Positions 16,194 through 24,735 of a stretch of DNA of 64,000 bases are shown here, one piece after another. This DNA is from Actinoplanes sp. TFC3 (GTDB lineage Bacteria; Actinomycetota; Actinomycetes; Mycobacteriales; Micromonosporaceae). The stretch is from assembly GCF_001553785.1 (NCBI RefSeq), contig NZ_LOJP01000001.1, positions 428,998 to 492,997 on the forward strand, written 5' to 3'. Positions within the stretch are counted from its first letter, which is position 1. Every line of letters starts with the position of its first letter. The notes under the pieces are model-generated. The model did no database searches, was not told where the DNA came from, and saw nothing but the letters and a program-made list of their open reading frames with translations. The translations under genes and the position numbers were made by a program.

Positions 16194-18893
16194 ATGGAGC
16201 ACGCGCCCCGCACCACGCCGTGGGACCGGCGGTTGCTGCTGATCTGCGGATCGGCGGCGGCCGTCGCAACCACGTGGTTCGTGCTGACGTTCTTCATCGG
16301 CCCGGCCGGCCCGGCCGTGGCCGGCTGGCTGGTCGCGCCCCTGTGTACCGCCGTGGCCGCCATCACCGCATGGCAGACCAGCGCGGACCTCGGGGTGCCC
16401 AGGCCCGCCCGGCGGTTCTGGCGGTGGTTGACAGCCGCGCTCGGCGTGCTCTCGCTGTCGCTGGTCAGCCAGATCGCCGACGCCCTCAACGCCGACCTGA
16501 GCATGACCATGCGGGTCGGCCCGCTCACCGGGGTGCTGCACTTCGCCGCTACCGTGCTGATCGTGTGGCCGATGCTGCGGCTGCCCTGGGGTGCGCCGTC
16601 GCGGGGCAAGCTGATCGCCTCGGTCATCGACATCGCGATCCTGGTGTGCGGGGCGGGCATCTTCTTCTGGCACTTCGCCGCCCAGTTGCTGTTCGAGAAC
16701 GCGGCCGGGGCCTCGTACGCCACCGGCGTGCTGCTGACCGGCTCGGGGCTGCTGGCCCTGACCGCTACCGCGAAGCTGGCCGTGACCGCGTCCGCCACGC
16801 TGGACGGCGGCTCGTTGCGAGCGCTGCGCTACGCGTTCCTGATCGGCCCGGCCGGTGCCGCCCTGGCACCGTTGCTGGTCGCCAAGCCGTACCTGGACAC
16901 CAGCCTGTTGATCATGCCGGTCGGGTCGGTGCTGGTCATGATCGCCGCCCAGCGCCAGGCGGCGGCCGGCGTCACGGCTCAGCCGCCGGACCGCCGGATC
17001 CGGCACTGGAGCCCGTTTGCCTACGCCGTGGCCGCCGCAACCAACGGGCTGCTGATCGCCGTCGTCGCGCAGCACAGCTCGGACGTGCTGCCGGTTACTG
17101 CCGCCGCAGTCACGCTCACCACGCTGGTCATCGCCCGCCAGGTGGCCTCGATGCGGGAGAACGAGCGGCTGGTCACCCAACTGGACGAGAACATGCTGGC
17201 CCTGCGCCTCAAGGAGGAGCGCTTTCGCTCGCTCGTGCAGAATTCCAGCGACATCGTGACGGTCACGCAGCGCGACGGGACGATCGAGTACCTGAGTCCA
17301 GCGGTACGGCGGATGCTCGGCACCGATCCCGAGGAGCTCACCGGCACCAACTTCATCCACCGGGTGCACCCCGAGGACCTGCCGATCGTCAAGGAGAACC
17401 TCGGCCGCATCGCCGAGCTGCCCGGGGCGACCATCACATACCAGGTCCGCCTGGCGCACGCCGACGGCTCGTACCGGATGTTCGAGATCACCTTGGCCAA
17501 CCTGCTGCACGAGGAGTCGGTACGCGGCCTGGTCAGCAACACCCGCGACGTGACCGAGACCGTCGAGGCGCACGAGCGGCTCAGCTACGAGGCCAACCAC
17601 GACGTCCTGACCGGTCTCGTCAACCGCGCCCTGTTCAGCGAGCGCGTCGAGGCAGCCGTGCGCCACGCCCGCCCCGAGCGCCCGATCAGCATCGTGCTGG
17701 TCGACCTTGACGACTTCAAGATCGTCAACGACACCCTGGGGCACGGGGTCGGCGACGCGCTGCTGGTCAGCGTGGCCGAGCGGATGCAGGCCACCGTCCG
17801 GCCGACCGACACGGTGGCCCGCCTGGGCGGCGACGAGTTCGCCATCCTGTTCGAGGGCCTGGCCAGCACCGCGGTCGACCGAGTGCTGAACCGCATCGCC
17901 GACGCGCTGGCCGTACCGGCGGACATCGGCGGGCACCTGCTCAGCGCGCAGGCCAGCTTTGGCGTGGTCGACGGCCGGGGCGGCGACGACCCGGGCAACC
18001 TGCTGCGCCAGGCCGACATCGCCATGTACGAGGCCAAGGAACGCGGCGACGGCGGCTACCAGCGGTACCGGCCCGGCTCGCAGGTGCGCGGCGTCGAACG
18101 GCACCGCATCACCGAGGCGCTGGCGGCCGGGCTGGAACGCCAGGAGTTTCTGCTGCACTACCAGCCGGTGGTCAGCCTGCCCGACGGCACGCTCACCGGG
18201 GTCGAGGCGCTGGTGCGCTGGATGCACCCCAAGCGCGGCCTGCTCGGCCCGGGGGAGTTCATCCCCGGCGCGGAGCTGACCGGCATGATCGTCCCGTTGG
18301 GCGCCTGGGTGCTGCGCGAGGCGTGCCGGCAGGCGGCGGCGTGGATCGCCGAGCTGGGTGACCAGGCTCCGGGCACGGTGGCTGTGAACGTGTCAGCGCG
18401 GCAGTTGCAGACCCCGGGCTTCGCCGACGAGGTGGCCGGCACGCTGCACGCGGTGGGCCTGGCGCCGAGCCGGTTGATCATCGAGATCACCGAGTCCATC
18501 GCGCTCGGTGGCGAGGGCACGCATCAGGCACTGCAGGCTTTGCGGGCTTTGGGCGTACGGCTGTCCCTCGATGATTTTGGTACTGGTGCTTCTACCCTCA
18601 GCTTGCTGGCCAACTGTGCCGTGGATCAGATCAAGCTGGACCGGTCGTTTGCGCCCGGAGCCGGGCCGGACGCCATTGCCGGCGCGGTGCTGCACCTGGC
18701 CACCGCGATGGGCGTGGAGGCCGTCGCCGAGGGTGTGGAGACTCCCGCGCAGGCCGCCAGGCTGGGCGATCTCGGTTATGTCAGGGCGCAGGGCTTCCAC
18801 TTCGCCCGGCCGATGACCGCCGAGTTGATAGCGGTGGCCATCACCGAGCCGGCGCTCATGATGCCGGTGGAGTCGCTCCCAGCGAGGTCATGA
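16194..18893 (+). CDS. Membrane PAS-GGDEF-EAL cyclic-di-GMP protein
   Basis: An 899-residue signalling protein. Residues 1-310 contain about 8-9 transmembrane helices. A PAS domain follows (about 345-470), then a diguanylate cyclase domain with intact RLGGDEFAIL and a phosphodiesterase domain with EAL in GVEALVRW. The phosphodiesterase metal and catalytic residues are present: NVSARQL, EITES, LDDFGTG, DQIKLDRSF and VAEGVET. Both activities are therefore possible; PAS or membrane input probably sets which one dominates. The 3' end overlaps the convergent TetR gene by 38 bp. Confidence 0.93.
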   Translation: MEHAPRTTPWDRRLLLICGSAAAVATTWFVLTFFIGPAGPAVAGWLVAPLCTAVAAITAWQTSADLGVPRPARRFWRWLTAALGVLSLSLVSQIADALNADLSMTMRVGPLTGVLHFAATVLIVWPMLRLPWGAPSRGKLIASVIDIAILVCGAGIFFWHFAAQLLFENAAGASYATGVLLTGSGLLALTATAKLAVTASATLDGGSLRALRYAFLIGPAGAALAPLLVAKPYLDTSLLIMPVGSVLVMIAAQRQAAAGVTAQPPDRRIRHWSPFAYAVAAATNGLLIAVVAQHSSDVLPVTAAAVTLTTLVIARQVASMRENERLVTQLDENMLALRLKEERFRSLVQNSSDIVTVTQRDGTIEYLSPAVRRMLGTDPEELTGTNFIHRVHPEDLPIVKENLGRIAELPGATITYQVRLAHADGSYRMFEITLANLLHEESVRGLVSNTRDVTETVEAHERLSYEANHDVLTGLVNRALFSERVEAAVRHARPERPISIVLVDLDDFKIVNDTLGHGVGDALLVSVAERMQATVRPTDTVARLGGDEFAILFEGLASTAVDRVLNRIADALAVPADIGGHLLSAQASFGVVDGRGGDDPGNLLRQADIAMYEAKERGDGGYQRYRPGSQVRGVERHRITEALAAGLERQEFLLHYQPVVSLPDGTLTGVEALVRWMHPKRGLLGPGEFIPGAELTGMIVPLGAWVLREACRQAAAWIAELGDQAPGTVAVNVSARQLQTPGFADEVAGTLHAVGLAPSRLIIEITESIALGGEGTHQALQALRALGVRLSLDDFGTGASTLSLLANCAVDQIKLDRSFAPGAGPDAIAGAVLHLATAMGVEAVAEGVETPAQAARLGDLGYVRAQGFHFARPMTAELIAVAITEPALMMPVESLPARS

Positions 18894-19473
18894 CCGAGGC
18901 CGCCACCTTCTCGAGGTAGTCGTCGTCGACCGGCGTGCGCAGCACCGCCAGCCGCCAGTAGAGCGGGCCCAGCATGAGGTCGACGGCGAGCTCGGGATCG
19001 GTGCCCTTGGGCAGCTCGCCGCGCTCGATGGCCTGGCCGACTATCTTCTCGCTGAGGGCCGTCTGGTGGGTGCGCAACGCCTTGTTCAGCGTCTCGGCGA
19101 TCTTGGGGTTGCGGGCCGCCTCGGCCATCAGGTCGGGGATGATCTGCGAGGCGATGCGGTGCTGCAGCGCCTTGCTGACGATGAACATGGTCAGTTGCAA
19201 ATCCGTCGCGAAGCTACCCGTGTCGGGCATGGGCACGCTACGCTCCGCCACGCCGGAAACAATCTCGAGGACCATTTCGAGCTTGTTGCTCCACCGGCGG
19301 TAAACCGCGGTCTTGCCGACCCCGGCCCGGCGGGCCACCGCTTCGATGGAGAGCCGGCCGTAGCCCACCTCGGCCAGCTCGTGCATCACGGCGTTTCGGA
19401 TTGCGGCGGTGATGTCGCCGCGGAGCACGGCGGCACCCGCGGGTGCACGTTTTGTAGCTGCCACGGCACTCAC
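18856..19473 (-). CDS. TetR-family transcriptional regulator
   Basis: A 205-residue regulator. The N-terminal helix-turn-helix is RLSIEAVARRAGVGKTAVYR followed by W, with a TetR_C-type ligand domain behind. The start is GTG 19473 or GTG 19464; a TATAGT box overlaps the first, which could favour the second as a leaderless start. It is divergent from the polymer ABC exporter, and a 15-bp palindrome lies 12 bp upstream of the start, so it probably represses itself and perhaps the exporter. Confidence 0.88.
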   Translation of the reverse strand: MSAVAATKRAPAGAAVLRGDITAAIRNAVMHELAEVGYGRLSIEAVARRAGVGKTAVYRRWSNKLEMVLEIVSGVAERSVPMPDTGSFATDLQLTMFIVSKALQHRIASQIIPDLMAEAARNPKIAETLNKALRTHQTALSEKIVGQAIERGELPKGTDPELAVDLMLGPLYWRLAVLRTPVDDDYLEKVAASVMTSLGATPPAS

Positions 19474-19484
19474 TATACGCCACG

Positions 19485-19499
19485 ACGCAACGGTTGCGT
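19485..19499. promoter_or_regulatory. Palindromic operator candidate for the TetR regulator
   Basis: ACGCAAC-G-GTTGCGT is a perfect inverted repeat with 7-nt arms. It lies in the 163-bp gap between the TetR gene and the divergent ABC exporter genes, the usual place for a TetR operator. Confidence 0.55.
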
Positions 19500-19636
19500 T
19501 TCGACGTTAGGTCGGTTAAATTCGGTGCGACGTCGATACGATGGCGTCTCATCGCGGCACACTGTCTGGTGTGTTCCCGCGCAAGACACCGAGGTCCCAG
19601 ACCCCCGACGGACCGATCAGATCGGAGCGCCACCCT

Positions 19637-20536
19637 ATGCCTCAGACGGCGGTCGCCGATTCCGACACCGGCCTACCCCTGAAAGAGCTGGCCCAGCGGC
19701 ACGGCCTGGGCGTTGCGGGCCGGCTGCCCTCGTTGCCCGAGTACACCGGCAAGCTGTGGGCGTACCGGCACTTCATCGCCTACTACGCCAATGCCAAGGT
19801 GACATCGTCGCTCGGCAAGACCCGGCTGGGCATGGTGTGGCAGGTGCTCACGCCGCTGATCAACGCGGCCGTGTACTACGTGATCTTCGGCAAGATCCTC
19901 GGCACCTCCAACGGCGTCGAGAACTTCGTCGCCTATCTGTGCACCGGCGTGTTCATCTTCGGGTTCACCCAGTCCGTGGTGCAGGCCGGCATCCAGGCGA
20001 TCAGCGGCAACCTCGGGCTGATCCGGGCGTTGCACTTCCCCCGCGCCGCCCTGCCGCTGGCCATAACGTTCGTCGAGATCCGCAACATGGTCGCCTCGCT
20101 CATCGTGCTGATGGCCATCGCGCTCGGCTTCGGCGAGCCGCTCACCCTGCAGTGGCTGCTGGTCATCCCGATCTTCCTGCTGCAGTCGGTCTTCAACGCC
20201 GGCCTCGCCCTCGCGACGGCGCGGCTGGGCTCGAAGGTGGCCGACTTCAAGCAGTTGGTGCCGTTCATCATGCGGTTCTGGATGTACGGCTCGGCGGTGC
20301 TCTACCCGGTGAGCCGGTTCAAGTCCGCCGTGCACCACCCGGTGCTGCTGCACATCGTCGAGGCCAACCCGCTGCTGGTGTTCATTGACCTGATGCGCCA
20401 CGCGTTGCTGGAGAACGTCGAGCTGGTGGCGACCCCGTGGGTGCTCTGGACCGAGGCCGCGGCCTGGACGGTGCTCGTGGGCTTCGGCGGATACGTCTAC
20501 TTCTGGCGCGGAGAGAAGGGCTACGGTCGTGGCTGA
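19637..20536 (+). CDS. ABC-2 type polysaccharide/teichoic acid export permease
   Basis: A 299-residue integral membrane protein with about six helices and the ABC-2 pattern of polymer exporters: SLGKTRLGMVWQVLTPLINA in the N-terminal amphipathic region and NPLLVFIDLMRHALL near the C-terminus. The ATG at 19637 has GGAG 9 nt upstream; an in-frame opening at 19541 was rejected. It overlaps the ATPase gene by 8 bp. Family members (TagG, Wzm) flip lipid-linked wall polymers across the cytoplasmic membrane, consistent with the glycerophosphotransferase genes at 3-7 kb. Confidence 0.88.
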   Translation: MPQTAVADSDTGLPLKELAQRHGLGVAGRLPSLPEYTGKLWAYRHFIAYYANAKVTSSLGKTRLGMVWQVLTPLINAAVYYVIFGKILGTSNGVENFVAYLCTGVFIFGFTQSVVQAGIQAISGNLGLIRALHFPRAALPLAITFVEIRNMVASLIVLMAIALGFGEPLTLQWLLVIPIFLLQSVFNAGLALATARLGSKVADFKQLVPFIMRFWMYGSAVLYPVSRFKSAVHHPVLLHIVEANPLLVFIDLMRHALLENVELVATPWVLWTEAAAWTVLVGFGGYVYFWRGEKGYGRG

Positions 20537-21293
20537 CCAGCGCGAACCCACAGTGATCGTGGACGACGCCCACATCGTCTACCGGGTGCAGCAGTCCGGC
20601 GGGGCAACGAGCCCGCTGGCCGGCTTCAAGCGGATCGTCACCCGGGCCAAGCCCACCACGCTGCGCGAGGTGCATGCGGTAAAGGGCGTCAGCTTCGTGG
20701 CCTACAAGGGCGAGGCGATCGGGCTCATCGGCACGAACGGCTCCGGCAAGTCGACGCTGCTGCGCGCGGTGGCCGGGTTGCTGCCCGTGGAGCGCGGCGC
20801 CATCTACGCGGCCGGTCAGCCCTCGCTGCTCGGCGTCAACGCTGCGCTGATGAACGACCTGCCAGGCGAGCGCAACGTGGTGCTCGGCTGCTTGGCCATG
20901 GGCATGTCCCCGGCCGAGGTCAAGCCGAAGGTCAAGGAGATCATCGACTTCTCCGGCATCAACGAGCGCGGCGACTTCAGCTCGCTGCCGATGCGGACCT
21001 ACTCCTCCGGCATGGCGGCCCGGCTGCGCTTCGCCATCTCGGCGGCCAAGAAGCACGATGTGCTGCTGATCGATGAGGCGCTGGCCACCGGTGACGCCAA
21101 GTTCCGCAAGCGCAGCGAGCAGCGGGTCCGTGACCTGCGCGCCGAGGCCGGCACGGTGTTCCTGGTCAGCCACAGCGAGCAGTCGATCCGCGACACCTGT
21201 GAGCGCTCGATCTGGCTGGAGTCGGGCAAGATCCGCGCGGACGGCCCGACCGATGAGGTCCTGAAGGAGTACGAGGCCTTCACCAAGAAGTGA
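20529..21293 (+). CDS. ABC polysaccharide/teichoic acid exporter ATP-binding protein
   Basis: A 254-residue ATPase of the TagH/Wzt type. Walker A is GTNGSGKST near residue 72, the signature is YSSGMAARLRFAI and Walker B is DVLLIDEALATGD; the DEAL form and TYSSGM signature mark the polymer-export subfamily. The first 50 residues include VDDAHIVYRV and a loop typical of this group. There is no C-terminal polymer-binding domain, so export probably does not depend on a chain-end cap. It pairs with the overlapping permease. Confidence 0.9.
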   Translation: MADQREPTVIVDDAHIVYRVQQSGGATSPLAGFKRIVTRAKPTTLREVHAVKGVSFVAYKGEAIGLIGTNGSGKSTLLRAVAGLLPVERGAIYAAGQPSLLGVNAALMNDLPGERNVVLGCLAMGMSPAEVKPKVKEIIDFSGINERGDFSSLPMRTYSSGMAARLRFAISAAKKHDVLLIDEALATGDAKFRKRSEQRVRDLRAEAGTVFLVSHSEQSIRDTCERSIWLESGKIRADGPTDEVLKEYEAFTKK

Positions 21294-21303
21294 TCCCGGT
21301 ACG

Positions 21304-21341
21304 AAAAGGGGCGGCTACTCGCGAAAGTGGCCGCCCCTTTT
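21304..21341 (+). terminator. Rho-independent terminator after the ABC exporter
   Basis: A 12-bp stem AAAAGGGGCGGC / GCCGCCCCTTTT with a 14-nt loop, ending in TTTT. It lies 10 bp after the ATPase stop and 3 bp before the end of the convergent coiled-coil gene, and may act on both strands. Confidence 0.9.
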
Positions 21342-21344
21342 GCG

Positions 21345-22421
21345 TCATCTCATGGATAGATGCACATGGTTCGTATGGTCGCTGGACGGATCACCGTTGC
21401 CTCTGGTGTACGCCTTCCAGCCGCTACTGGGTAGCCAGATGCGCCGGAACCAGATCACGTACAGCACACCCAGCTTGCTGGAGTTGTCGATGAAGTAGTT
21501 GGCCAGGTTGGTGCCGTACGTCTTGCTGCTGCCGGTCGCCACCCCGCCAAAGCCGCCCTTGTCGGCGGCGAAGTCGCAGGCCCGGCCCTTGGGGTGCTCG
21601 CCGCTGTTCTGATGGCGGAAGCAGGCCACGAAGTGATTGAAGCCGGCCGCTTGCGCCGACTTCATGGCGTTGAGCGTGCGCGGCGTGATGCAGCCGGTGG
21701 TCGTCGGGTCGTTCACGCTGCAGGACTCCGAGGACAGCGAGCCGTCGGAGTTACGCGGCGCCGCGGTGGCCTTCTTCGAGCCGCCGCCGGAACTCGGTGC
21801 CTTCTCGTCGTCCGCGTTGTCGGCGGCGTCATCGGCTGGCGCGTTTGCGGCCTTCAGCGCGTTCTCGGCCTGCGCCTTGCGCTTGGCCATCACCGTGACC
21901 TGCGCCTGCTGCTTGGTGATCTCGCCGTCGATGGCCAGCTTGGCCTGCTCCTGCTGGGTCTTCGCGTCCTTGAGATCACGCACCGCGCGGTCCTGCTTCA
22001 CCGCGATCGTCTGCAGCGTCTCGGCCCGGTCCAGCATGCCGTCGGTGGAGTCCGCGGTCAGCAACGCGCCCATCGGCCCGAGCCGCCCCGACTGGTACGA
22101 CTGCCGGACGATCTTGTCCAGCGCCTCCTGCTTGGGTCCCAGCTCGGCGTCGAGCTCCTTGAGCTTCGCCGCGAGCGCGGTCTGGCGCTTCTTCGACTCG
22201 TCGAGTTTCTCCTTGGCCTCCACGAAGCCCTTCGAGGCGGCCTCAAGCTGCTCGACCAGGGACTTCGAGCCGCCCTCGCCGTCATCGCCGGAGTCACCCG
22301 GCGCGGCCAGCGGCCGGGGCGCGGCACTCGCCGCGACGGGGCTGGTCAGCGCCAGCCCGGTGGTGGCGATCAGCAGCGCGAGTGTGGCCGCTAATCGCCT
22401 GCGGACAGGGTCGAGCCTCAC
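21345..22421 (-). CDS. Secreted coiled-coil protein with LAS-type (M15/hedgehog-like) C-terminal domain, c-di-AMP riboswitch controlled
   Basis: A 358-residue exported protein, paralogue of the divergent gene at 22983. It has a signal peptide, an acidic linker, a coiled coil over residues 50-185, a Ser/Lys-rich linker and a C-terminal domain beginning ESCSVNDPTTTGCITPRTL. That domain contains EHPKGRACDFA (H..G.A.D pattern) and NHVHLSM, the zinc-ligand layout of LAS peptidases and VanY/M15 enzymes. A role in peptidoglycan cleavage is therefore likely but unproven. GTG 22421 is preferred: GGAAGGA ends 6 nt upstream, while ATG 22425-22427 is only 1-2 nt from it. The leader holds a c-di-AMP riboswitch. 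Confidence 0.85.
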   Translation of the reverse strand: MRLDPVRRRLAATLALLIATTGLALTSPVAASAAPRPLAAPGDSGDDGEGGSKSLVEQLEAASKGFVEAKEKLDESKKRQTALAAKLKELDAELGPKQEALDKIVRQSYQSGRLGPMGALLTADSTDGMLDRAETLQTIAVKQDRAVRDLKDAKTQQEQAKLAIDGEITKQQAQVTVMAKRKAQAENALKAANAPADDAADNADDEKAPSSGGGSKKATAAPRNSDGSLSSESCSVNDPTTTGCITPRTLNAMKSAQAAGFNHFVACFRHQNSGEHPKGRACDFAADKGGFGGVATGSSKTYGTNLANYFIDNSSKLGVLYVIWFRRIWLPSSGWKAYTRGNGDPSSDHTNHVHLSMR

Positions 22422-22438
22422 GTGCATTCCTTCCCTCG

Positions 22439-22555
22439 GCCGCCGACCGGGTTAGCTGACGGGTTCGGGACGGAAGTGATCCCTACCGCAGTTCGCGGAT
22501 TCACCCCATTACCGGATGGGTCCCCGGCTCGCCGTGCTGGCGATTAGGCGGCGGT
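22439..22555 (-). ncRNA. ydaO/yuaA-type cyclic-di-AMP riboswitch
   Basis: On the minus strand the leader contains the conserved blocks in order: CGGGGACCC, AATGGGGTGAATCC, GGTAGGGATC, CTTCCGTCCCGAACCCG and TCAGCTAACCCGG. Closing arms GCCGCC and GGCGGC form P1. These match the known ydaO consensus. The ribosome site follows within 10 nt of the P1 end, so ligand binding could act on transcription read-through or ribosome access. By family knowledge, high c-di-AMP turns expression off in actinobacterial wall-hydrolase genes. Confidence 0.94.
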
Positions 22556-22835
22556 TCCGTGATGGAACCGTGACGAACACTACCCATCAATTTCCACTAT
22601 TGACAGCGGTCACACCCTGCGCAGCGAGGTAGATACATTTAGTAATTGCATTGTGGAGCGCGGCAAACGAATCACCCGGCTGCGACGTTACGGCCAATGA
22701 CCTGCGTCACGCTTTCCGGTAGTCACGTAAAGTCGTTGCCTCGTAACAGTTTTCTCGATCTCGCGACTGCTGGTGACCCGCCCGAGTTCAGGTAAGCTTT
22801 CCGCCGGTCATGCCAGGAAGGTGCCACCCCCAAGG
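22556..22835. promoter_or_regulatory. Shared promoter region between the two divergent c-di-AMP riboswitches
   Basis: About 280 bp without a coding frame, separating the two aptamers. Promoters for both leaders must lie here. TTGACA at 22600 and GGTAAGCT near 22790 are possible elements, but neither forms a convincing -35/-10 pair at normal spacing, so no exact start site is claimed. Confidence 0.5.
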
Positions 22836-22966
22836 CGCCGGCGGGCCACCGCTCAATCGCCGCGAGGCGAACCGGGGAACCACTAGGTAATGGGGTGAAT
22901 CCGCCGAGGAATCGGCGGTAGGGATCGCTTCCGTCCCGAACCCGTCAGCTAACCCGGTCGGCGGCA
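22836..22966 (+). ncRNA. ydaO/yuaA-type cyclic-di-AMP riboswitch (second copy)
   Basis: The plus-strand leader repeats the same conserved blocks: CTCAATCGCC, CCGGGGAACC, TAATGGGGTGAATCC, GGTAGGGATCGCTTCC, GTCCCGAACCCGTCAGC and TAACCCGGTCGGCGGC. It is near-identical to the minus-strand copy from the second half on, with a different P2/P3 stem (GCCGAGGAATCGGC). It ends 17 nt before the ATG at 22983, with AAGGAAA between. Confidence 0.94.
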
Positions 22967-22982
22967 ACGTGGAAGGAAACCG

Positions 22983-23999
22983 ATGACGGCACGACCCCGG
23001 CGCTGGTTGGTACTGGCACTGGCTTCACTCGTCGCCACGACGCTCGTGGCTGCCCCCGGCGCGCCCGCCACCGCGGCGCCCGGCAGTGGCAGCTCCACGG
23101 CCGACGACGGCGACGACAACCCTCAGCTCAATGACCTGCTCGACAGCACGGGCCGGCGCTACCTGGAGGCCAAGTCAGCGGTCGCCAAGTCCACCAAGGC
23201 CCAGCTCGGCTATCAGCTTCAGGTCAAATCCGCCGAGAACAAGCGGGACGCGCTGCTGCCCGAGGTCGGCGCGGTGGCCGCGCAGCAATACCGCACCGGT
23301 GGCGTGACGACGATGGGCTTCCTGCTCAACGCCAACTCCCCGGAGTCGTTCCTGCACAAGGCGATCTCCCTGGAGGAGATCAACGCGCTGCACGACCACA
23401 AGCTGCACGAACTCGACGCGGCGATCACCGAGGTGGCGACGGCCAAGGCGGCGCTCGATGCCGAGGTCAAGGCGCAGAAGCAGAACCTGGCGACGATGGA
23501 GAAGCAGAAGGAGTCGGCCGAGAAGGCGCTCCGGCTGGTCGGCGGCGACGTCGTGACCGGCGGTTTCGTCGATGCCAAGAGCAAGCTTGCGAGCCCCGCC
23601 CCGAAGAATTCGGACGGCGGGTTCACCCCCGAGTCCTGCAGTGTCAACGACCCGACGACCAACGGGTGCATCACCGCGCGCACGCTGCACATGTACCAGG
23701 AAGTGAAAAAGGCCGGCTTCAACCGTTTCGTCGGCTGTCACCGAGACGGTGGCCCGTTCGAGCATCCCAAGGGCCGCGCGTGTGACTGGTCGCTGCAGAA
23801 GAGCGGCTTCTCACCCTGGCACAACCAGGACACCCGCGAATACGGCAACAACCTCATGGCCTTCGTCGTACGAAATGCCGACCGCCTCGGCATCCTCTAC
23901 GTGATCTGGAACCGGATGATCTGGTTCCCGGCGACCGGCTGGAAGACCTACCACGGCCCCAGTAACCACACGGACCACGTACACGTTTCCATGCTGTAA
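22983..23999 (+). CDS. Secreted coiled-coil protein with LAS-type C-terminal domain (paralogue), c-di-AMP riboswitch controlled
   Basis: A 338-residue exported protein. The signal peptide ends near ATAAPG (residues 28-33). A coiled coil runs over residues 45-185, then a linker and the C-terminal domain SCSVNDPTTNGCITARTLH. The putative zinc motif EHPKGRACDWS and the C-terminal TDHVHVSML are both kept, as is RLGILYVIWNRMIW, which is nearly identical to the paralogue. The first coiled coil resembles the N-terminal region of RipA/NlpC-type hydrolases. ATG 22983 has AAGGA 5 nt upstream. The two genes probably arose by duplication with their leaders and are both set by c-di-AMP. Confidence 0.87.
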   Translation: MTARPRRWLVLALASLVATTLVAAPGAPATAAPGSGSSTADDGDDNPQLNDLLDSTGRRYLEAKSAVAKSTKAQLGYQLQVKSAENKRDALLPEVGAVAAQQYRTGGVTTMGFLLNANSPESFLHKAISLEEINALHDHKLHELDAAITEVATAKAALDAEVKAQKQNLATMEKQKESAEKALRLVGGDVVTGGFVDAKSKLASPAPKNSDGGFTPESCSVNDPTTNGCITARTLHMYQEVKKAGFNRFVGCHRDGGPFEHPKGRACDWSLQKSGFSPWHNQDTREYGNNLMAFVVRNADRLGILYVIWNRMIWFPATGWKTYHGPSNHTDHVHVSML

Positions 24000-24021
24000 C
24001 CGAACCTCCGCGCCCCACGGG

Positions 24022-24079
24022 CCCCCACTCTTCCCCGGCCGCAGCACCACGCGGCCGGCCGGAGGGGTGGGGGTTTCTT
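24022..24079 (+). terminator. Terminator after the c-di-AMP-controlled gene
   Basis: An interrupted stem pairs CCCCCAC (24022-24028), CCCC and GGCCG with CGGCC, GGGG and GTGGGGG (24067-24073), followed by TTTCTTC. It lies 22 bp after the stop. Confidence 0.75.
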
Positions 24080-24120
24080 CACGTCGGGACGCACCGGTTC
24101 GATGATCAGGAAGGAACCGC

Positions 24121-24606
24121 ATGCTGATCCGAGAATCCACCCCCGCCGACGTCGACCACCTCGCCGACGTGCACACCCGAGCCCGCGCCAGCTACTACCA
24201 GGCAGGCGGCGTCCTGGCGGACAGCATGGCCGACCCGATCGGCACCCAGCAGCGCCGCGATGGCTGGCAGCACGCGGTAGGCTCCCCCGGCCTGACGGTG
24301 TACTGCGCCATCGTGGCGGGCCGGGTGGTCGGGGCGGCAGCCATGGGTCTGGACGCCGCCAACAGCGCCCGGCTCTTCCAACTCCACGTCGAGCCGGAAA
24401 GCTGCGGACGGGGCGTCGGGACGCGGCTGCACGAGATGTTCCTGAGCTACCTGCGCCAAACCGCCCGTACGGCCGGAGTCCTGGAAGTTTGGCAGCGCCA
24501 CACGCGGGCCTTGGCCTTCTATGCCCGCCTCGGCTGGACCAGTGAAGGCGCCCACCGCCCCGGCCCGGACAACACCACCTACCTGGGCCTGCGGCTCGCC
24601 ATCTGA
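24121..24606 (+). CDS. GNAT-family N-acetyltransferase
   Basis: A 161-residue acetyltransferase. MLIRESTPADVDHLADVH is the usual beta1-alpha1 start. Motif A reads QLHVEPESCGRGVGTRLHE with the acetyl-CoA loop RGVGT (Q/RxxGxG/A form), and motif B includes ALAFYARLGW. The ATG has AGGAAGG 7 nt upstream. The acceptor substrate is unknown and no neighbour suggests one. Confidence 0.88.
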   Translation: MLIRESTPADVDHLADVHTRARASYYQAGGVLADSMADPIGTQQRRDGWQHAVGSPGLTVYCAIVAGRVVGAAAMGLDAANSARLFQLHVEPESCGRGVGTRLHEMFLSYLRQTARTAGVLEVWQRHTRALAFYARLGWTSEGAHRPGPDNTTYLGLRLAI

Positions 24607-24735
24607 CCAAGCCGTCCGGCCAAGGCCTGTTCTGCCCGTAAGGCTGACCCTGCTCGATCTGCGAGGCTCGGCTCGTCGTGACGCCCTGCGATCGGCGACC
24701 TGCTGCCGCGCAGGCCTGCGGCCAGGGTGGCGACA

